Source: Novosphingobium sp. JCM 18896
GTDB lineage: Bacteria; Pseudomonadota; Alphaproteobacteria; Sphingomonadales; Sphingomonadaceae
DNA: 64,000 nt
Assembly (NCBI RefSeq): GCF_025938095.1
Contig: NZ_JAPCZF010000006.1
Location: forward strand, 124,001-188,000
Reading direction: 5' to 3'
The position numbers were made by a program, and so were the translations under genes. Under the pieces are notes generated by a model. The model ran no database searches. It saw nothing but the letters and a program-made list of their open reading frames with translations, and was not told where the DNA came from. Below, in pieces: positions 16,476-24,954 of the stretch. Each line of letters begins with the position of its first letter. Within the stretch, counting starts at the first letter, position 1.

Positions 16476-16493
16476 TTGTCCGTACCCGACCGG

Positions 16494-16793
16494 TCAGACG
16501 AGAAAGTCGTAGAGGTCGTTCCAATCAGGATTGCCACGCTCGATCAGAGCAAACTTCCAGGCGCGCCGCCATCGCTTGACCCGCTTTTCGTGGGCGATGC
16601 AGTCTTCGATGGTTTCGCCGCGCTCCGCCCATACCAGTCGCCGCAATCCGTACCGGTAGCAGAAGTCTGATCCGGTTCCTTGGCGATGCTGGAATATCCG
16701 GCGCGGCAGGTCCGTCGTCACGCCCACGTAGATCGTGCCCCGATAACGGTCGGCCATGATATAGACCCAGCCGCCTCGCCGCTCCCTGTCCAT
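16494..16793 (-). CDS. Small GIY-YIG endonuclease-like protein, bracketed by inverted REPs
   Basis: This 99-residue protein consists of a single GIY-YIG domain. GWVYIMAD gives the first motif strand and GTIYVGVTTDLPRRIFQHRQG gives the second, with the catalytic-type Arg (RR) and His. A downstream Glu in AHEKRVKRWRRAWK corresponds to the metal-binding acidic residue. It belongs to the COG2827 group of tiny stand-alone GIY-YIG proteins, often multi-copy in sphingomonads and of unknown biological role. The gene fills the space between two inverted 30-bp REPs, with the right REP only 18 bp before its start. That arrangement parallels REP-associated tyrosine transposases. Confidence 0.85.
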   Translation of the reverse strand: MDRERRGGWVYIMADRYRGTIYVGVTTDLPRRIFQHRQGTGSDFCYRYGLRRLVWAERGETIEDCIAHEKRVKRWRRAWKFALIERGNPDWNDLYDFLV

Positions 16794-16810
16794 GCGCCGA
16801 GTTGAAGAAC

Positions 16811-16840
16811 AGCGGGGCCCCGGGTCAAGCCCGGGGCGAC
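16811..16840 (-). repeat. REP sequence, right copy flanking the GIY-YIG gene
   Basis: The inverse of the 16446-16475 sequence with two mismatches. It lies just upstream of the GIY-YIG start, so it may also carry or influence the promoter. With the left copy it defines a unit of 395 bp. Confidence 0.75.
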
Positions 16841-16951
16841 GGAGAGTATGTGAGAAGGGTCTGTTATCGAGGCAATCAACGGTTGCGCGTCATGGCCGCA
16901 AAGTTGGCGACATTAGACTAGCGAAGCCCGCCCGCCCCGCTCCATTCGGCC

Positions 16952-17482
16952 CTAACCGCCCAGCCGGCGCTCCAAGGCGGCGAGATCGGCCTGGGTGTTG
17001 ATGTTGGCGGGTTCGGCGCCGACCGTTACCGCGCGTGCGCCGATCACCGCGGTCAGCCGCTTGAGCGAATGCGAGCCTTCGGCATGGAGGATGTCCTCGA
17101 CCGCGCCGACCGCACTCGAAGGCCAGAGCCCGATGATCGGCTGCGAGGCGAGGAAGGCCGGCGCGGGGCTCAGCAGTTCGGGCAGGTTCTCGGGCAGGTC
17201 GAGCGAATCGACGCCGCAGGTCAGCAGGAATTCGTAGCCCTCGTCGCGCGCGTGGTGGAGCGCCGCGGCGATGCCGCCGAGCGGGCCCATGCCGGGGCGC
17301 GGCCAATCGGGCAGGGTCGGCGCCGGCGCGGTCTCGCGTCCGACGACGATGACGTGCTCGCACCAGCCCGACAGCATGTCGACCGCATGAGCGAGCAAGG
17401 TATGGCCGCGAAATTCGGCGAGCGCCTTGTCGCTACCGAAGCGCGAGGATTGGCCACCCGCCAGAACGGCTCCCAGGATCAT
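16952..17482 (-). CDS. mobA: Molybdenum cofactor guanylyltransferase
   Basis: This 176-residue enzyme attaches GMP to molybdopterin to give the MGD cofactor of molybdoenzymes. The nucleotidyltransferase start is MILGAVLAGGQSSRFGSDKAL. The segment PRPGMGPLGGIAAAL, the TCGVDSLDLP metal site and PANINTQADLA at the C-terminus are typical. ATG 17482 is chosen because GGGAGGAG lies a few bases upstream; an ATG seven codons earlier lacks this. It is the last of three same-strand genes after adhC and fghA, 65 nt from the latter. Confidence 0.9.
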   Translation of the reverse strand: MILGAVLAGGQSSRFGSDKALAEFRGHTLLAHAVDMLSGWCEHVIVVGRETAPAPTLPDWPRPGMGPLGGIAAALHHARDEGYEFLLTCGVDSLDLPENLPELLSPAPAFLASQPIIGLWPSSAVGAVEDILHAEGSHSLKRLTAVIGARAVTVGAEPANINTQADLAALERRLGG

Positions 17483-17547
17483 GCCAACTCCTCCCGAATT
17501 CATGGCTTTCGAACCGATAGTGCGGCCGGATGTTCCCGCGCGCAAGC

Positions 17548-18405
17548 TCAGCCGCGATGCAGGTGCCCAGCGTGCCAGGCCACGTGCTCGGCCAGGAAGC
17601 TCGAGATGAAATAGTACGAATGGTCGTAGCCGGGCTGCATGCGGATCGTCGCCGCGATCCCCGCCTCGGCGCAGGCCTCGACCAGCAGCTGCGTCTTGAG
17701 CTGCTCGGCCAGGAAGCCGTCGGCCTCGCCCTGGTCGACCAGCAGATTCGGCAGGCGTGCACCGTCGGCGATCAGAGCGCAGGCATCGTATTCGCGCCAG
17801 GCCGCGCGATCGGGACCGAGATAGCCGCCGAGCGCCTTGTCGCCCCAGGGGCAGTTCAGCGGGCTGACGATCGGCGCGAAGGCGCTGACCGAGCGGAACC
17901 GACCGGGATTGCGCAAGGCGATCGTCAGCGCGCCGTGGCCGCCCATCGAATGGCCGGTGATCCCCTGCCGCGTCATGTCGGCGGGGAATATGGTCGCGAC
18001 GAGTTCGGGCAGTTCGCTCTCGACATAGGAGCGCATGCGGTAGTTGCGGGCCCAAGGCTCCTGCGTGGCGTCGACGTAGAAGCCGGCGCCGAGGCCGAAG
18101 TCATAGGCCTTGTCGGCATCGTCCGGCACATCGTCGCCGCGCGGGCTGGCGTCGGGCGCGACGAGGATCACACCGGCCTCGGCGCAGGCTGCGCGGAACT
18201 CGCCCTTCTCGGTGACATTGGCGTGGGTGCAGGTCAGGCCCGAGAGGTACCACAGCACGGGCAGCTTCGTTCCTTCCGGACGGTCGGGAACGAAGACCGA
18301 GAAGGTCATCTCGGTCCCGGTCGCGGCCGACGGGTGGCTATAGACACCCTGGGTGCCGCCGTGGCTTTTCGTCTCTGATACGACCTGGACCGGGACCTGC
18401 TCCAT
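17548..18405 (-). CDS. fghA: S-formylglutathione hydrolase
   Basis: This 285-residue alpha/beta hydrolase (esterase D family) cleaves S-formylglutathione to formate and glutathione. The nucleophile Ser is in GHSMGG (about residue 153); LSGLTCTHANVTEKGEF is the family oxyanion segment, and YDHSYYFISSF contains the catalytic His. The start ATG overlaps the adhC stop as TGATG, so the two are translationally coupled. They form the second and first steps of glutathione-dependent formaldehyde detoxification. Confidence 0.95.
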   Translation of the reverse strand: MEQVPVQVVSETKSHGGTQGVYSHPSAATGTEMTFSVFVPDRPEGTKLPVLWYLSGLTCTHANVTEKGEFRAACAEAGVILVAPDASPRGDDVPDDADKAYDFGLGAGFYVDATQEPWARNYRMRSYVESELPELVATIFPADMTRQGITGHSMGGHGALTIALRNPGRFRSVSAFAPIVSPLNCPWGDKALGGYLGPDRAAWREYDACALIADGARLPNLLVDQGEADGFLAEQLKTQLLVEACAEAGIAATIRMQPGYDHSYYFISSFLAEHVAWHAGHLHRG

Positions 18406-19517
18406 CAGAACACCACGACCGAGCGGATCGATTCGCCCGCGTGCATCAGGTCGAAGCCCTTGTTGATCTCCTCGAGCGTGAGCACGTGGGTGATCATCGG
18501 GTCGATCTCGATCTTGCCGTTCATGTACCAGTCGACGATCTTGGGCACGTCGGTGCGGCCCTTGGCGCCGCCGAAGGCGCTACCCTGCCAGACGCGGCCG
18601 GTGACGAGCTGGAACGGGCGCGTGGAGATCTCCTTGCCTGCCTCGGCCACGCCGATCACGGTCGAGACGCCCCAGCCGCGGTGGCAGGCTTCGAGCGCCT
18701 GGCGCATGACCTCGGTGTTGCCCGTGCAGTCGAAGGTATAGTCGGCGCCGCCCTCGGTCAGCGCGACGAGATCGGCGACGACCTCGGGCGTGGACTTGCC
18801 CTTGGGGTTGTAGAAGTGGGTCATGCCGAAGCGCGTGCCCCATTCGGCCTTGGTATCGTTGATGTCGACGCCGATGATCTTGTCCGCGCCGACCATGCGC
18901 GCGCCCTGGATCACGTTGAGGCCGATGCCGCCGAGCCCGAAGACCACGACATTGGCGCCCGGCTCGACCTTGGCGGTCTTGACCACGGCGCCGACGCCGG
19001 TGGTGACGCCGCAGCCGATGTAGCACGACTTGTCGAACGGCGCGTCCTCGCGGATCTTGGCGACGGCGATCTCGGGCAGGACGGTGAAGTTCGAGAAGGT
19101 GCTGCAGCCCATGTAGTGGAAGATGGTCTGGCCCTTGTAGGAGAACCGGCTGGTGCCGTCGGGCATCAGCCCCTGGCCCTGGGTGGCGCGGATCGCGGTG
19201 CAGAGGTTGGTCTTGCCCGAAAGGCACGACTTACACTGGCGGCATTCGGGGGTGTAGAGCGGGATGACGTGGTCGCCGGGCTTGACCGAGGTCACCCCCG
19301 GCCCGACCTCGCGCACGATCCCCGCGCCCTCGTGGCCGAGCACCGAGGGGAAGATGCCCTCGCTATCGAAGCCGTCGAGCGTATAGGCGTCGGTGTGGCA
19401 GATGCCCGTCGCCATGATCTCGACCAGGACCTCGCCGGGCTTGGGACCTTCGAGGTCGAGCTCGACGATCTCGAGCGGGGTCTTCGGCGCGAAGGCGACG
19501 GCGGCGCGGGTCTTCAT
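18405..19517 (-). CDS. frmA: S-(hydroxymethyl)glutathione dehydrogenase / class III alcohol dehydrogenase
   Basis: This 370-residue zinc-dependent medium-chain dehydrogenase oxidises S-hydroxymethylglutathione (formaldehyde plus glutathione) with NAD+. The catalytic zinc ligands are in GICHTDAYTL and LGHEGAG, and the structural zinc cysteines are in CRQCKSCLSGKTNLC. The NAD motif is FGLGGIGLNVIQG. Length and ending (SIRSVVVF) are typical. It starts an operon with fghA (1-nt overlap) and possibly mobA. No FrmR repressor gene is adjacent. The 19518-19618 gap holds divergent promoters for this gene and the RNB gene. Confidence 0.95.
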   Translation of the reverse strand: MKTRAAVAFAPKTPLEIVELDLEGPKPGEVLVEIMATGICHTDAYTLDGFDSEGIFPSVLGHEGAGIVREVGPGVTSVKPGDHVIPLYTPECRQCKSCLSGKTNLCTAIRATQGQGLMPDGTSRFSYKGQTIFHYMGCSTFSNFTVLPEIAVAKIREDAPFDKSCYIGCGVTTGVGAVVKTAKVEPGANVVVFGLGGIGLNVIQGARMVGADKIIGVDINDTKAEWGTRFGMTHFYNPKGKSTPEVVADLVALTEGGADYTFDCTGNTEVMRQALEACHRGWGVSTVIGVAEAGKEISTRPFQLVTGRVWQGSAFGGAKGRTDVPKIVDWYMNGKIEIDPMITHVLTLEEINKGFDLMHAGESIRSVVVF

Positions 19518-19618
19518 GGGGATCTCCTGAAAGCGGTTGCCCCGCTATAGCCCGCGGCCCGCACCCCTGAGCAATAGGCAATCTTGCCAAGCGATAAGCG
19601 ATAGGCTCCTTTCGCGCG

Positions 19619-21016
19619 ATGAAAGCCTTACGCGATCCCCAGAGCCTGCTGTCCGAGGGGCTGGCCGCGATCCGCGCGCAGTTCCGCGTGCCGGACGACC
19701 TCCCGCCCGAAGTGCGCGCCGCCGGCGAAGCGGCCGCCGCGCGCAAGCCGAGCGAACACGCCGACTGGACGGCCAAATTCCCTGGTCGGCACTTCGTCAC
19801 GCTCGATCCCGCCAGCTCGACCGACCTCGACCAGGCCTTCGCGATCGAGCGCGCCGGAACCGACCTGCTGCTCCACTACGCGATCGCCGACGTCGCCTGG
19901 TTCGTGCGAGACGGCGACCCGCTCGACGTCGAGGCCTGGAAGCGCGGCACGACGACCTACCTGCCCGACGGCAAGGCCAACCTCTATCCGCCCGCGCTCA
20001 GCGAAAGGGCGGCCAGCCTCCTCCCGGGCGGACCGCGCCCGGCCGTGGTCCTGATCACGCGCGTCGCGCCCGACGGTGCGGTCAAGCTCGAGGGCGTGGT
20101 CCGCGCGCTAATCGAGAGCCGCGCCAAGCTCGCCTACGAGACCGTGCGCGACGAGGACCTGCCGCCGGGCTTCGCCGAGCTCGCCGCGCGGATCGAAGCC
20201 GCCGAGGACCGCCGCGGCGCCGGGCGCGTCGATCCGCCCGAGCAGGAGGTCACGCGCGATGCGGCCGGCCACTTCACCCTGCGCTACCGCCCGCAGCTCC
20301 CCGCCGAGGAGCGCAACGCCGCGCTGTCGCTGGCGACCAACCTCGCGGTCGCCGATGCCCTGCTTGCCGCGCGCACCGGCCTGTTCCGCGTCATGCCCGA
20401 GCCCGATGCCGGCGCCGAGCCGCGGCTGCGCCGCACCGCCGAGGCCTTCCACCTCGCCTGGCCCGAAGGCATGCCGCTCGCCCAGTTCGAGAAGTCCTTG
20501 CGCCCCACGGTCGCGCCCGAGGCCGCCTTCATGCTGGCGATCCGCCGCGCCGGCCGCGGCGCTTCCTACGTACCGTTCCGCGAGGGCGAGACGCCGTGGC
20601 ACGCCGCCATGGCCGCGACCTATGCGCATTGCACCGCGCCGCTGCGCCGACTGGCCGACCGCTACGTGCTCCAGGCCGTGCTCGCAGTCGCCAACGGCCA
20701 GCCGGTGCCCGAGGAGGTCCAGGCCGCCTTCGAGCGCCTGCCCACAGCCATGGCCAAGGCCGAGAGCCGCGACGGCCAGATCGAGCGCGCGGTGATCGAC
20801 CTCGCCGAAGTCGCGCTGCTCGCCAACCACGAGGGCGAACAGTTCCGCGCCGTGGTCACCGACCTGGGCGAGAGCGGCGCGCGCATCCAGCTCACCGACC
20901 TGCCGATCGTCGCGCGCACCACGGCGCACGGCGTGATCCCCGGCGAGACGATCCGCGTCCGCCTGCGCGCTGCCGACCCGCTCCGCCGCCACCTCGATTT
21001 CGAGCGGGTGAGCTGA
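19619..21016 (+). CDS. RNB-domain ribonuclease (RNase II/R-like, short form)
   Basis: This 465-residue protein is dominated by an RNB exoribonuclease domain. The catalytic magnesium site is TLDPASSTDLDQAFAIE, followed by HYAIADVAWFV, YPPALSERAASLLPGG and an ATYAHCTAPLRRLADRYV segment ending the domain. It lacks the long N-terminal cold-shock domains of RNase R, and at 465 residues is shorter than RNase II (about 640). It is therefore a compact 3'-5' exoribonuclease-like enzyme found in alphaproteobacteria and actinobacteria. The substrate is unknown. tRNA-Cys lies 61 nt downstream. Confidence 0.85.
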   Translation: MKALRDPQSLLSEGLAAIRAQFRVPDDLPPEVRAAGEAAAARKPSEHADWTAKFPGRHFVTLDPASSTDLDQAFAIERAGTDLLLHYAIADVAWFVRDGDPLDVEAWKRGTTTYLPDGKANLYPPALSERAASLLPGGPRPAVVLITRVAPDGAVKLEGVVRALIESRAKLAYETVRDEDLPPGFAELAARIEAAEDRRGAGRVDPPEQEVTRDAAGHFTLRYRPQLPAEERNAALSLATNLAVADALLAARTGLFRVMPEPDAGAEPRLRRTAEAFHLAWPEGMPLAQFEKSLRPTVAPEAAFMLAIRRAGRGASYVPFREGETPWHAAMAATYAHCTAPLRRLADRYVLQAVLAVANGQPVPEEVQAAFERLPTAMAKAESRDGQIERAVIDLAEVALLANHEGEQFRAVVTDLGESGARIQLTDLPIVARTTAHGVIPGETIRVRLRAADPLRRHLDFERVS

Positions 21017-21077
21017 ACGCACCGAATCCGATTGCGCTGGCTGGCAGAGGTTGTTAGGGGCGCTTTCCCGCGATCGA

Positions 21078-21151
21078 GGCCCGATGGCGGAGTGGTGACG
21101 CAGAGGACTGCAAATCCTTGCACGCCGGTTCGATTCCGGCTCGGGCCTCCA
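21078..21151 (+). tRNA. tRNA-Cys (GCA), with encoded CCA
   Basis: The acceptor stem GGCCCGA (21078-21084) pairs with TCGGGCC (21141-21147), followed by a U discriminator and CCA. The anticodon GCA is at 21110-21112 in the loop ACTGCAAAT. The T-arm is GCCGGTTCGATTCCGGC. All arms fold normally. Confidence 0.95.
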
Positions 21152-21325
21152 CATTTTCCGCTGCATGGTAAGCATGCACTTTTATGCGAGATGCGAAACC
21201 TTCGGCTCTTGCAAGCGCGGTTCGGTTCAGACAACTTCCATTGTTCCATGGTGATTTCCGTAACGGCCAACGTCGAGTTGCCCGCTCGCCGAATACCGTG
21301 CACGTTCTCCTGAGGGGGACAAGCA

Positions 21326-21856
21326 ATGACCTTGAATGAATGGCTTACACTCGCCGGTGTAGTGGTCTCACCCATTTTTGCCGTCTGCATAATACTCTGG
21401 ATTGAAGGCAGACGCCGCGACCGCGAAGGCAAAATGGTGGTTGTTCGAGCGTTGATGACAACCCGACACCTTCCGGCAGATCCGAATTATTCCGGAGCCA
21501 TCAATCTTCTGCGGGTAGAATTTGCTCACTGCAGACCAGTAATGGAGGCTTTCAAAGAATATCATCGCAACATTCGTCGCGAACAGCCATCAACACCTGA
21601 AGGCGCCAATTTGCACAACCAGGACGTTTTGGCCGCGCAAACAAAATTGCTATCGGCCGCCCTCAATGCGGTTGGGATCAAAGCGTCGGAAGCCGATCTG
21701 GCCGTTGAGGCGTACGCTGCCAACGGCTTCATTCTCCGAGACAATATTTATCTCGCTTCGCTTAAGGCTCAAGATCGGATCGCGGTGGCACTCGAGAGAT
21801 CGGTCATGTTGAATGAGCAAATGCTGTCAGGCGAAGACCGAGCAAAAAACGCTTAA
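21326..21856 (+). CDS. DUF6680-like membrane-anchored protein of unknown function
   Basis: This 176-residue protein has an N-terminal transmembrane helix (about residues 8-26, LAGVVVSPIFAVCIILWIEG), followed by a basic patch and a soluble helical domain: RALMTTRHLPADPNYSGAINLLRVEF, then a conserved middle (VMEAFKEYHRNI) and helical C-terminus. It resembles the DUF6680 family, whose function is unknown; this is from memory and uncertain. GC content is clearly lower (about half) than its neighbours and it begins 175 bp after tRNA-Cys, suggesting acquisition at the tRNA. Ribosome site GAGGGGGA precedes the ATG. Confidence 0.65.
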   Translation: MTLNEWLTLAGVVVSPIFAVCIILWIEGRRRDREGKMVVVRALMTTRHLPADPNYSGAINLLRVEFAHCRPVMEAFKEYHRNIRREQPSTPEGANLHNQDVLAAQTKLLSAALNAVGIKASEADLAVEAYAANGFILRDNIYLASLKAQDRIAVALERSVMLNEQMLSGEDRAKNA

Positions 21857-22019
21857 TGTCATCGACATTTGCGATACGTTGAAGATGCAGATGAGCCGTT
21901 GGCTATTGCCCCGGCGCGAAAGAGCCGTTGGGCAAAGCAATCTCCATCAGGCCACCTTTGAACAACCCTGTGCCATCCCCCGCTGGACGCCGCGCCCCCG
22001 GCTTCGCTACCGGCGCGGC

Positions 22020-22226
22020 ATGGCAATCATCGCGACAATCATGAACACGGTCACCGGCCGTCCGATCCAGAAGATGAGCTTCGGGCGCATGCCCAAGCCC
22101 TGGATTTCCTTCAATCTCGAGACCGGCGAACTCGTCACGGCCGAGCGCATCGACGTGGGCAAGCCCGCGCCGGGCAAGTTCGTCGCGCCGGTCGACATCT
22201 GGGTCACGCTCAAGCCGAAGGACTGA
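22020..22226 (+). CDS. Small hypothetical protein
   Basis: This 68-residue product starts MAIIATIMN and ends TLKPKD. I recognise no family. It has no signal peptide or membrane helix; composition is ordinary. Its stop lies 8 nt before the start of the NTF2-like gene, so the two may be co-translated. The start is uncertain (ATG 22041 is an alternative) because no clear ribosome site is present. Codon usage is like the high-GC chromosome, unlike the DUF6680 gene just upstream. Confidence 0.5.
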   Translation: MAIIATIMNTVTGRPIQKMSFGRMPKPWISFNLETGELVTAERIDVGKPAPGKFVAPVDIWVTLKPKD

Positions 22227-22234
22227 CCATCGCA

Positions 22235-22618
22235 ATGGATACGCCCGATCTCGCAATCCGCCTGCGCCGCGCCGCGTTCAACCGCGCGCTGGCCGAGGCC
22301 GATCTCGCGGCGATCGGGCCGCTGCTCGCGCGCGACGTGGTGCTCGTCGCGGGCACCGACAGTGCCGTGATTTCGGGGCGGCAGGCGCAGCTCAAGTCGT
22401 GGAAGTACGAATTCGCCGCGCCCGATCGCACGATCTACACGCGCACGCCCGAGCGGATCGAGGCCTCGCCGGTCGCGCCGCTGGCTTTCGAACATGGGCA
22501 ATGGCGCGGGGTCAGTCTTTCGGGGCGCGAACTCGCCTCGGGCAGCTACAGCGCCAAGTGGCGCAAGCTCGGCGCCGACTGGGTGATCGAGGCCGAGATC
22601 TACCTGACGCTCGCCTGA
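22235..22618 (+). CDS. DUF4440 / SnoaL-like (NTF2 fold) protein
   Basis: This 127-residue cystatin-like cone-fold protein opens FNRALAEADLAAIGPLLARDVVLVAG, followed by a GRQAQLKSW helix, an inner strand RTPERIEAS and the closing pattern GSYSAKWRKLGADWVIEAEIYL. This is typical of DUF4440 and SnoaL-like proteins, which include isomerases and many proteins of unknown role. There are no catalytic residues I can assign. An AAGGA ribosome site overlaps the end of the 68-residue gene. Its 3' end overlaps the convergent 22600-22941 gene by 19 nt. Confidence 0.75.
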   Translation: MDTPDLAIRLRRAAFNRALAEADLAAIGPLLARDVVLVAGTDSAVISGRQAQLKSWKYEFAAPDRTIYTRTPERIEASPVAPLAFEHGQWRGVSLSGRELASGSYSAKWRKLGADWVIEAEIYLTLA

Positions 22619-22941
22619 TCGCGCAGCTTGAGGCGCGCGATCGCCGCATCGGCCGAGGCCGGATCGCGGCGCGCCTGTTCGGCCAGGCAGCGCTGCCGGT
22701 GCTCGCGCCGCGAGAGCGCACGGCGATCGTCGACATCCTGGGCAAACCAGCCCGCCCACGAGCGCCGCGCCGATTGCGGACGGCGGCCGGCGGCAAGCGC
22801 CACGTCCTCGGCAACCGCCTGGAGATCCAGCCTGCCGTGGATGACGACGTCGCTCAGCCCGGCAGCCGCGTCGACGAGGCCGCGGCTCTGATGGCGCGCG
22901 AGGCTTTCCGCGAGGGCGCGGGCCAGTCGATCGGATCGCAT
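22600..22941 (-). CDS. Hypothetical protein
   Basis: This 113-residue, Arg/Ala-rich, charged and probably helical protein starts MRSDRLARALAESL and contains RRSWAGWFAQDVDDRRALSRREH. No family is recognised. It follows the 67-residue membrane protein by 16 nt on the same strand, so they may form a small operon downstream of the chemoreceptor gene. The 19-nt overlap with the convergent gene and plain composition make it less certain than its neighbours. Confidence 0.5.
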   Translation of the reverse strand: MRSDRLARALAESLARHQSRGLVDAAAGLSDVVIHGRLDLQAVAEDVALAAGRRPQSARRSWAGWFAQDVDDRRALSRREHRQRCLAEQARRDPASADAAIARLKLRDQASVR

Positions 22942-22957
22942 CGGCGGGTTTCGCAGC

Positions 22958-23161
22958 TCAGCGCCCGGCGCTGAGCAGGCCAAGCACGACGGCGAGCGTC
23001 AGGACCGCGAGCGGGCCCCACCACTTCCACTGCCACCAGCGCCGGCCGGTGCCGCGACCACCCTTGCGCGGATCGCGCGGATCGTGGGGCGGCTTGGGGT
23101 TGTAGCCCTGGAACTGACCGCGATTCTTCGGCGGACGCTTGAACTTGTGCACGGTACCCAT
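22958..23161 (-). CDS. Small single-helix membrane protein
   Basis: This 67-residue protein has a basic, Pro/Gly-rich cytoplasmic N-terminus (HKFKRPPKNRGQF, PPHDPRDPRKGG), then WWQWKWWGP and a C-terminal transmembrane helix (LAVLTLAVVLGLLSAG). The aromatic cluster at the membrane face and a tail-anchor layout are clear, but the function is unknown. The ATG at 23161 is used because upstream codons would read into the 3' end region of the MCP gene. It lies 43 nt downstream of that gene on the same strand. Confidence 0.65.
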   Translation of the reverse strand: MGTVHKFKRPPKNRGQFQGYNPKPPHDPRDPRKGGRGTGRRWWQWKWWGPLAVLTLAVVLGLLSAGR

Positions 23162-23204
23162 GACGGCGCTTATCGTTCGCCGTCCGGGATCGGGCAAGAG
23201 CGGT

Positions 23205-24728
23205 TCAGAATTCGGTCCAGTCCTGGTCGATTGCGGCATTGCCGATCGCGACCGGCGCGCGTGCCGGCGCCTGGCGCGCCAGCACGAAAGGCGATTTCGG
23301 CGCGATGCTTACCGGCGGGCTGGCGACCTGGCGCGAACCGCCCGAAAGCGTGAAGCGCGAAACCAGCGACGAGAGCTCGCCCGCCTCGCTGGCGAGGCTG
23401 CGCGAAGCGGCGCTCGACTGCTCGACCATGGCGGCGTTGTGCTGGGTCATCTGGTCCATGTCGCGGACCGCGGCGTTGACCTGGGCGAGGTTGACCGCCT
23501 GGGTCTGCGCGAGGCCGGCGATCGTTGATGCGAGCTTGTCGACGTCGCCGACGCGGGCGGCGATCGCCTCGAAGGCGGTGCCCGACTTGTCGACGAGCTG
23601 GGCGCCGAGGCCGACCTGTTCGACACTGGTGTTGATCAACGCCTTGATCGAGTTGGCGGCATCGGCCGAGCGCTGCGCGAGCAGGCGCACCTCGTTCGCG
23701 ACGACGGCGAAGCCCTTGCCCGCCTCGCCGGCACGCGCGGCTTCGACGCCGGCGTTGAGCGCGAGCAGGTTGGTCTGGAAGGCGATGCCGTCGATGACGT
23801 CGATGATCGTCGAGATCTCGGCCGAGCTCTTCTGGATGCGGTCCATCGCCGCGACCGCCTGGCTGACGACCTGGCCGCCGGTATGCGCCTCGCTGTTGGC
23901 TTCGCCCGCGACCTTGGTCATGTTCATGGCGCCGTCGGCCGCTTCGCGCACGCCGGCGGTCAGCTTTTCCATGGCCGTCGCGGTTTCCTCGAGCGAGGCC
24001 GCCTGGCGTTCGGTGCGCTGGGCCAGGTCTTCGGAAGCCTGGCGAATTTCGCTCGAACCCGTGTTGATGCGTCCGGCGCCGTCGGCGACCGCGGTCAGCG
24101 CGCCGTCGATGCCGTCGCGCATCGCCTCGAAATCGCGCTCGATCTGCTTGTAGGCCTCGGGCAGGCCGGTGAGCTTGGCCGAGAAATTGCCCTTGGCCAC
24201 TTCGGCGAGCGCCTGGCCGAGTTGGTCGATCACCGCGAGGCGCGACTGTTCCTCGGCCTTGAAGTAGGCCGAGAGCGCGATGTCCATGTCGACGAGCGCG
24301 GCCTTGACCAGCGTCGCGACGGTGGCGCCGGCGGCTCCGCCCAGCAGGCCGCCGCAAATCTGCTTGATCACGCGTTCGAGAACGCTGGCATAGCCGCCGA
24401 TATACCAGGTCGGCTCCAGGCCGATACGCGCGTGAACCATGCCGATCTGTTCGGCGTTCGCGTGATAGTCGGGGCCCATCCGACCGGAGAAGAGACCGGC
24501 CCAGTGCGAGATCTGCTTGGCCTTCGCGTGCTCGATCACCTTGTCGGAGGTGAAGAAGTGCGCGACTTCGGGCGTTTTCTTGATCTTCTTGTAGAGATCG
24601 TCCAGCGCCTTGACCGCGACTTTGTCTACACTCTTGGCAATCTTGGGAAATTTACCATAGTCTTCTTCGGTAATGCCGAAAAAGTCGAGACGCGTCGACG
24701 CCATGTCATCTTTTTTTGCGCTGCTCAT
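23205..24728 (-). CDS. Globin-coupled methyl-accepting chemotaxis protein (soluble)
   Basis: This 507-residue receptor has an N-terminal protoglobin-type heme domain (residues 10-165). The proximal His is in GMVHARIGLEPTWYIGGY (His99), as in HemAT. A linker follows, then a methyl-accepting signalling domain with the hairpin tip GIAFQTNLLALNAGVEAARAGE. No transmembrane segment is present, so it is a cytoplasmic oxygen or redox sensor signalling to CheA/CheW. The C-terminus ends DWTEF, resembling the CheR-docking xWxxF pentapeptide, consistent with adaptation by methylation. No che genes are adjacent. Confidence 0.92.
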   Translation of the reverse strand: MSSAKKDDMASTRLDFFGITEEDYGKFPKIAKSVDKVAVKALDDLYKKIKKTPEVAHFFTSDKVIEHAKAKQISHWAGLFSGRMGPDYHANAEQIGMVHARIGLEPTWYIGGYASVLERVIKQICGGLLGGAAGATVATLVKAALVDMDIALSAYFKAEEQSRLAVIDQLGQALAEVAKGNFSAKLTGLPEAYKQIERDFEAMRDGIDGALTAVADGAGRINTGSSEIRQASEDLAQRTERQAASLEETATAMEKLTAGVREAADGAMNMTKVAGEANSEAHTGGQVVSQAVAAMDRIQKSSAEISTIIDVIDGIAFQTNLLALNAGVEAARAGEAGKGFAVVANEVRLLAQRSADAANSIKALINTSVEQVGLGAQLVDKSGTAFEAIAARVGDVDKLASTIAGLAQTQAVNLAQVNAAVRDMDQMTQHNAAMVEQSSAASRSLASEAGELSSLVSRFTLSGGSRQVASPPVSIAPKSPFVLARQAPARAPVAIGNAAIDQDWTEF

Positions 24729-24954
24729 CGTTTGCCACCTTCGCGACCGAGTTGCCGGTTTCTACGAAGTCATGGTGAATCCTGGGGTAAGTTAACCCTT
24801 GATGTTTCTACTTACGACCAATGTCTAATGCCGATGCGACGGTCGTTTAACGAGCCTGCGCGGTCGCATCGGACGATGGCCGGCATTGCGCCATGGAAAC
24901 CCTCCGGGACGCCCCCTATCTTGAGAGCGGGGGCGCGAGAGACGAGGATCCTTG

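Noticed and set aside
21152..21326. Possible attachment-site repeat of the tRNA-Cys 3' end downstream
   Set aside because: I looked for a second copy of the T-arm and acceptor sequence up to about 23 kb and saw none, so an island boundary cannot be claimed.
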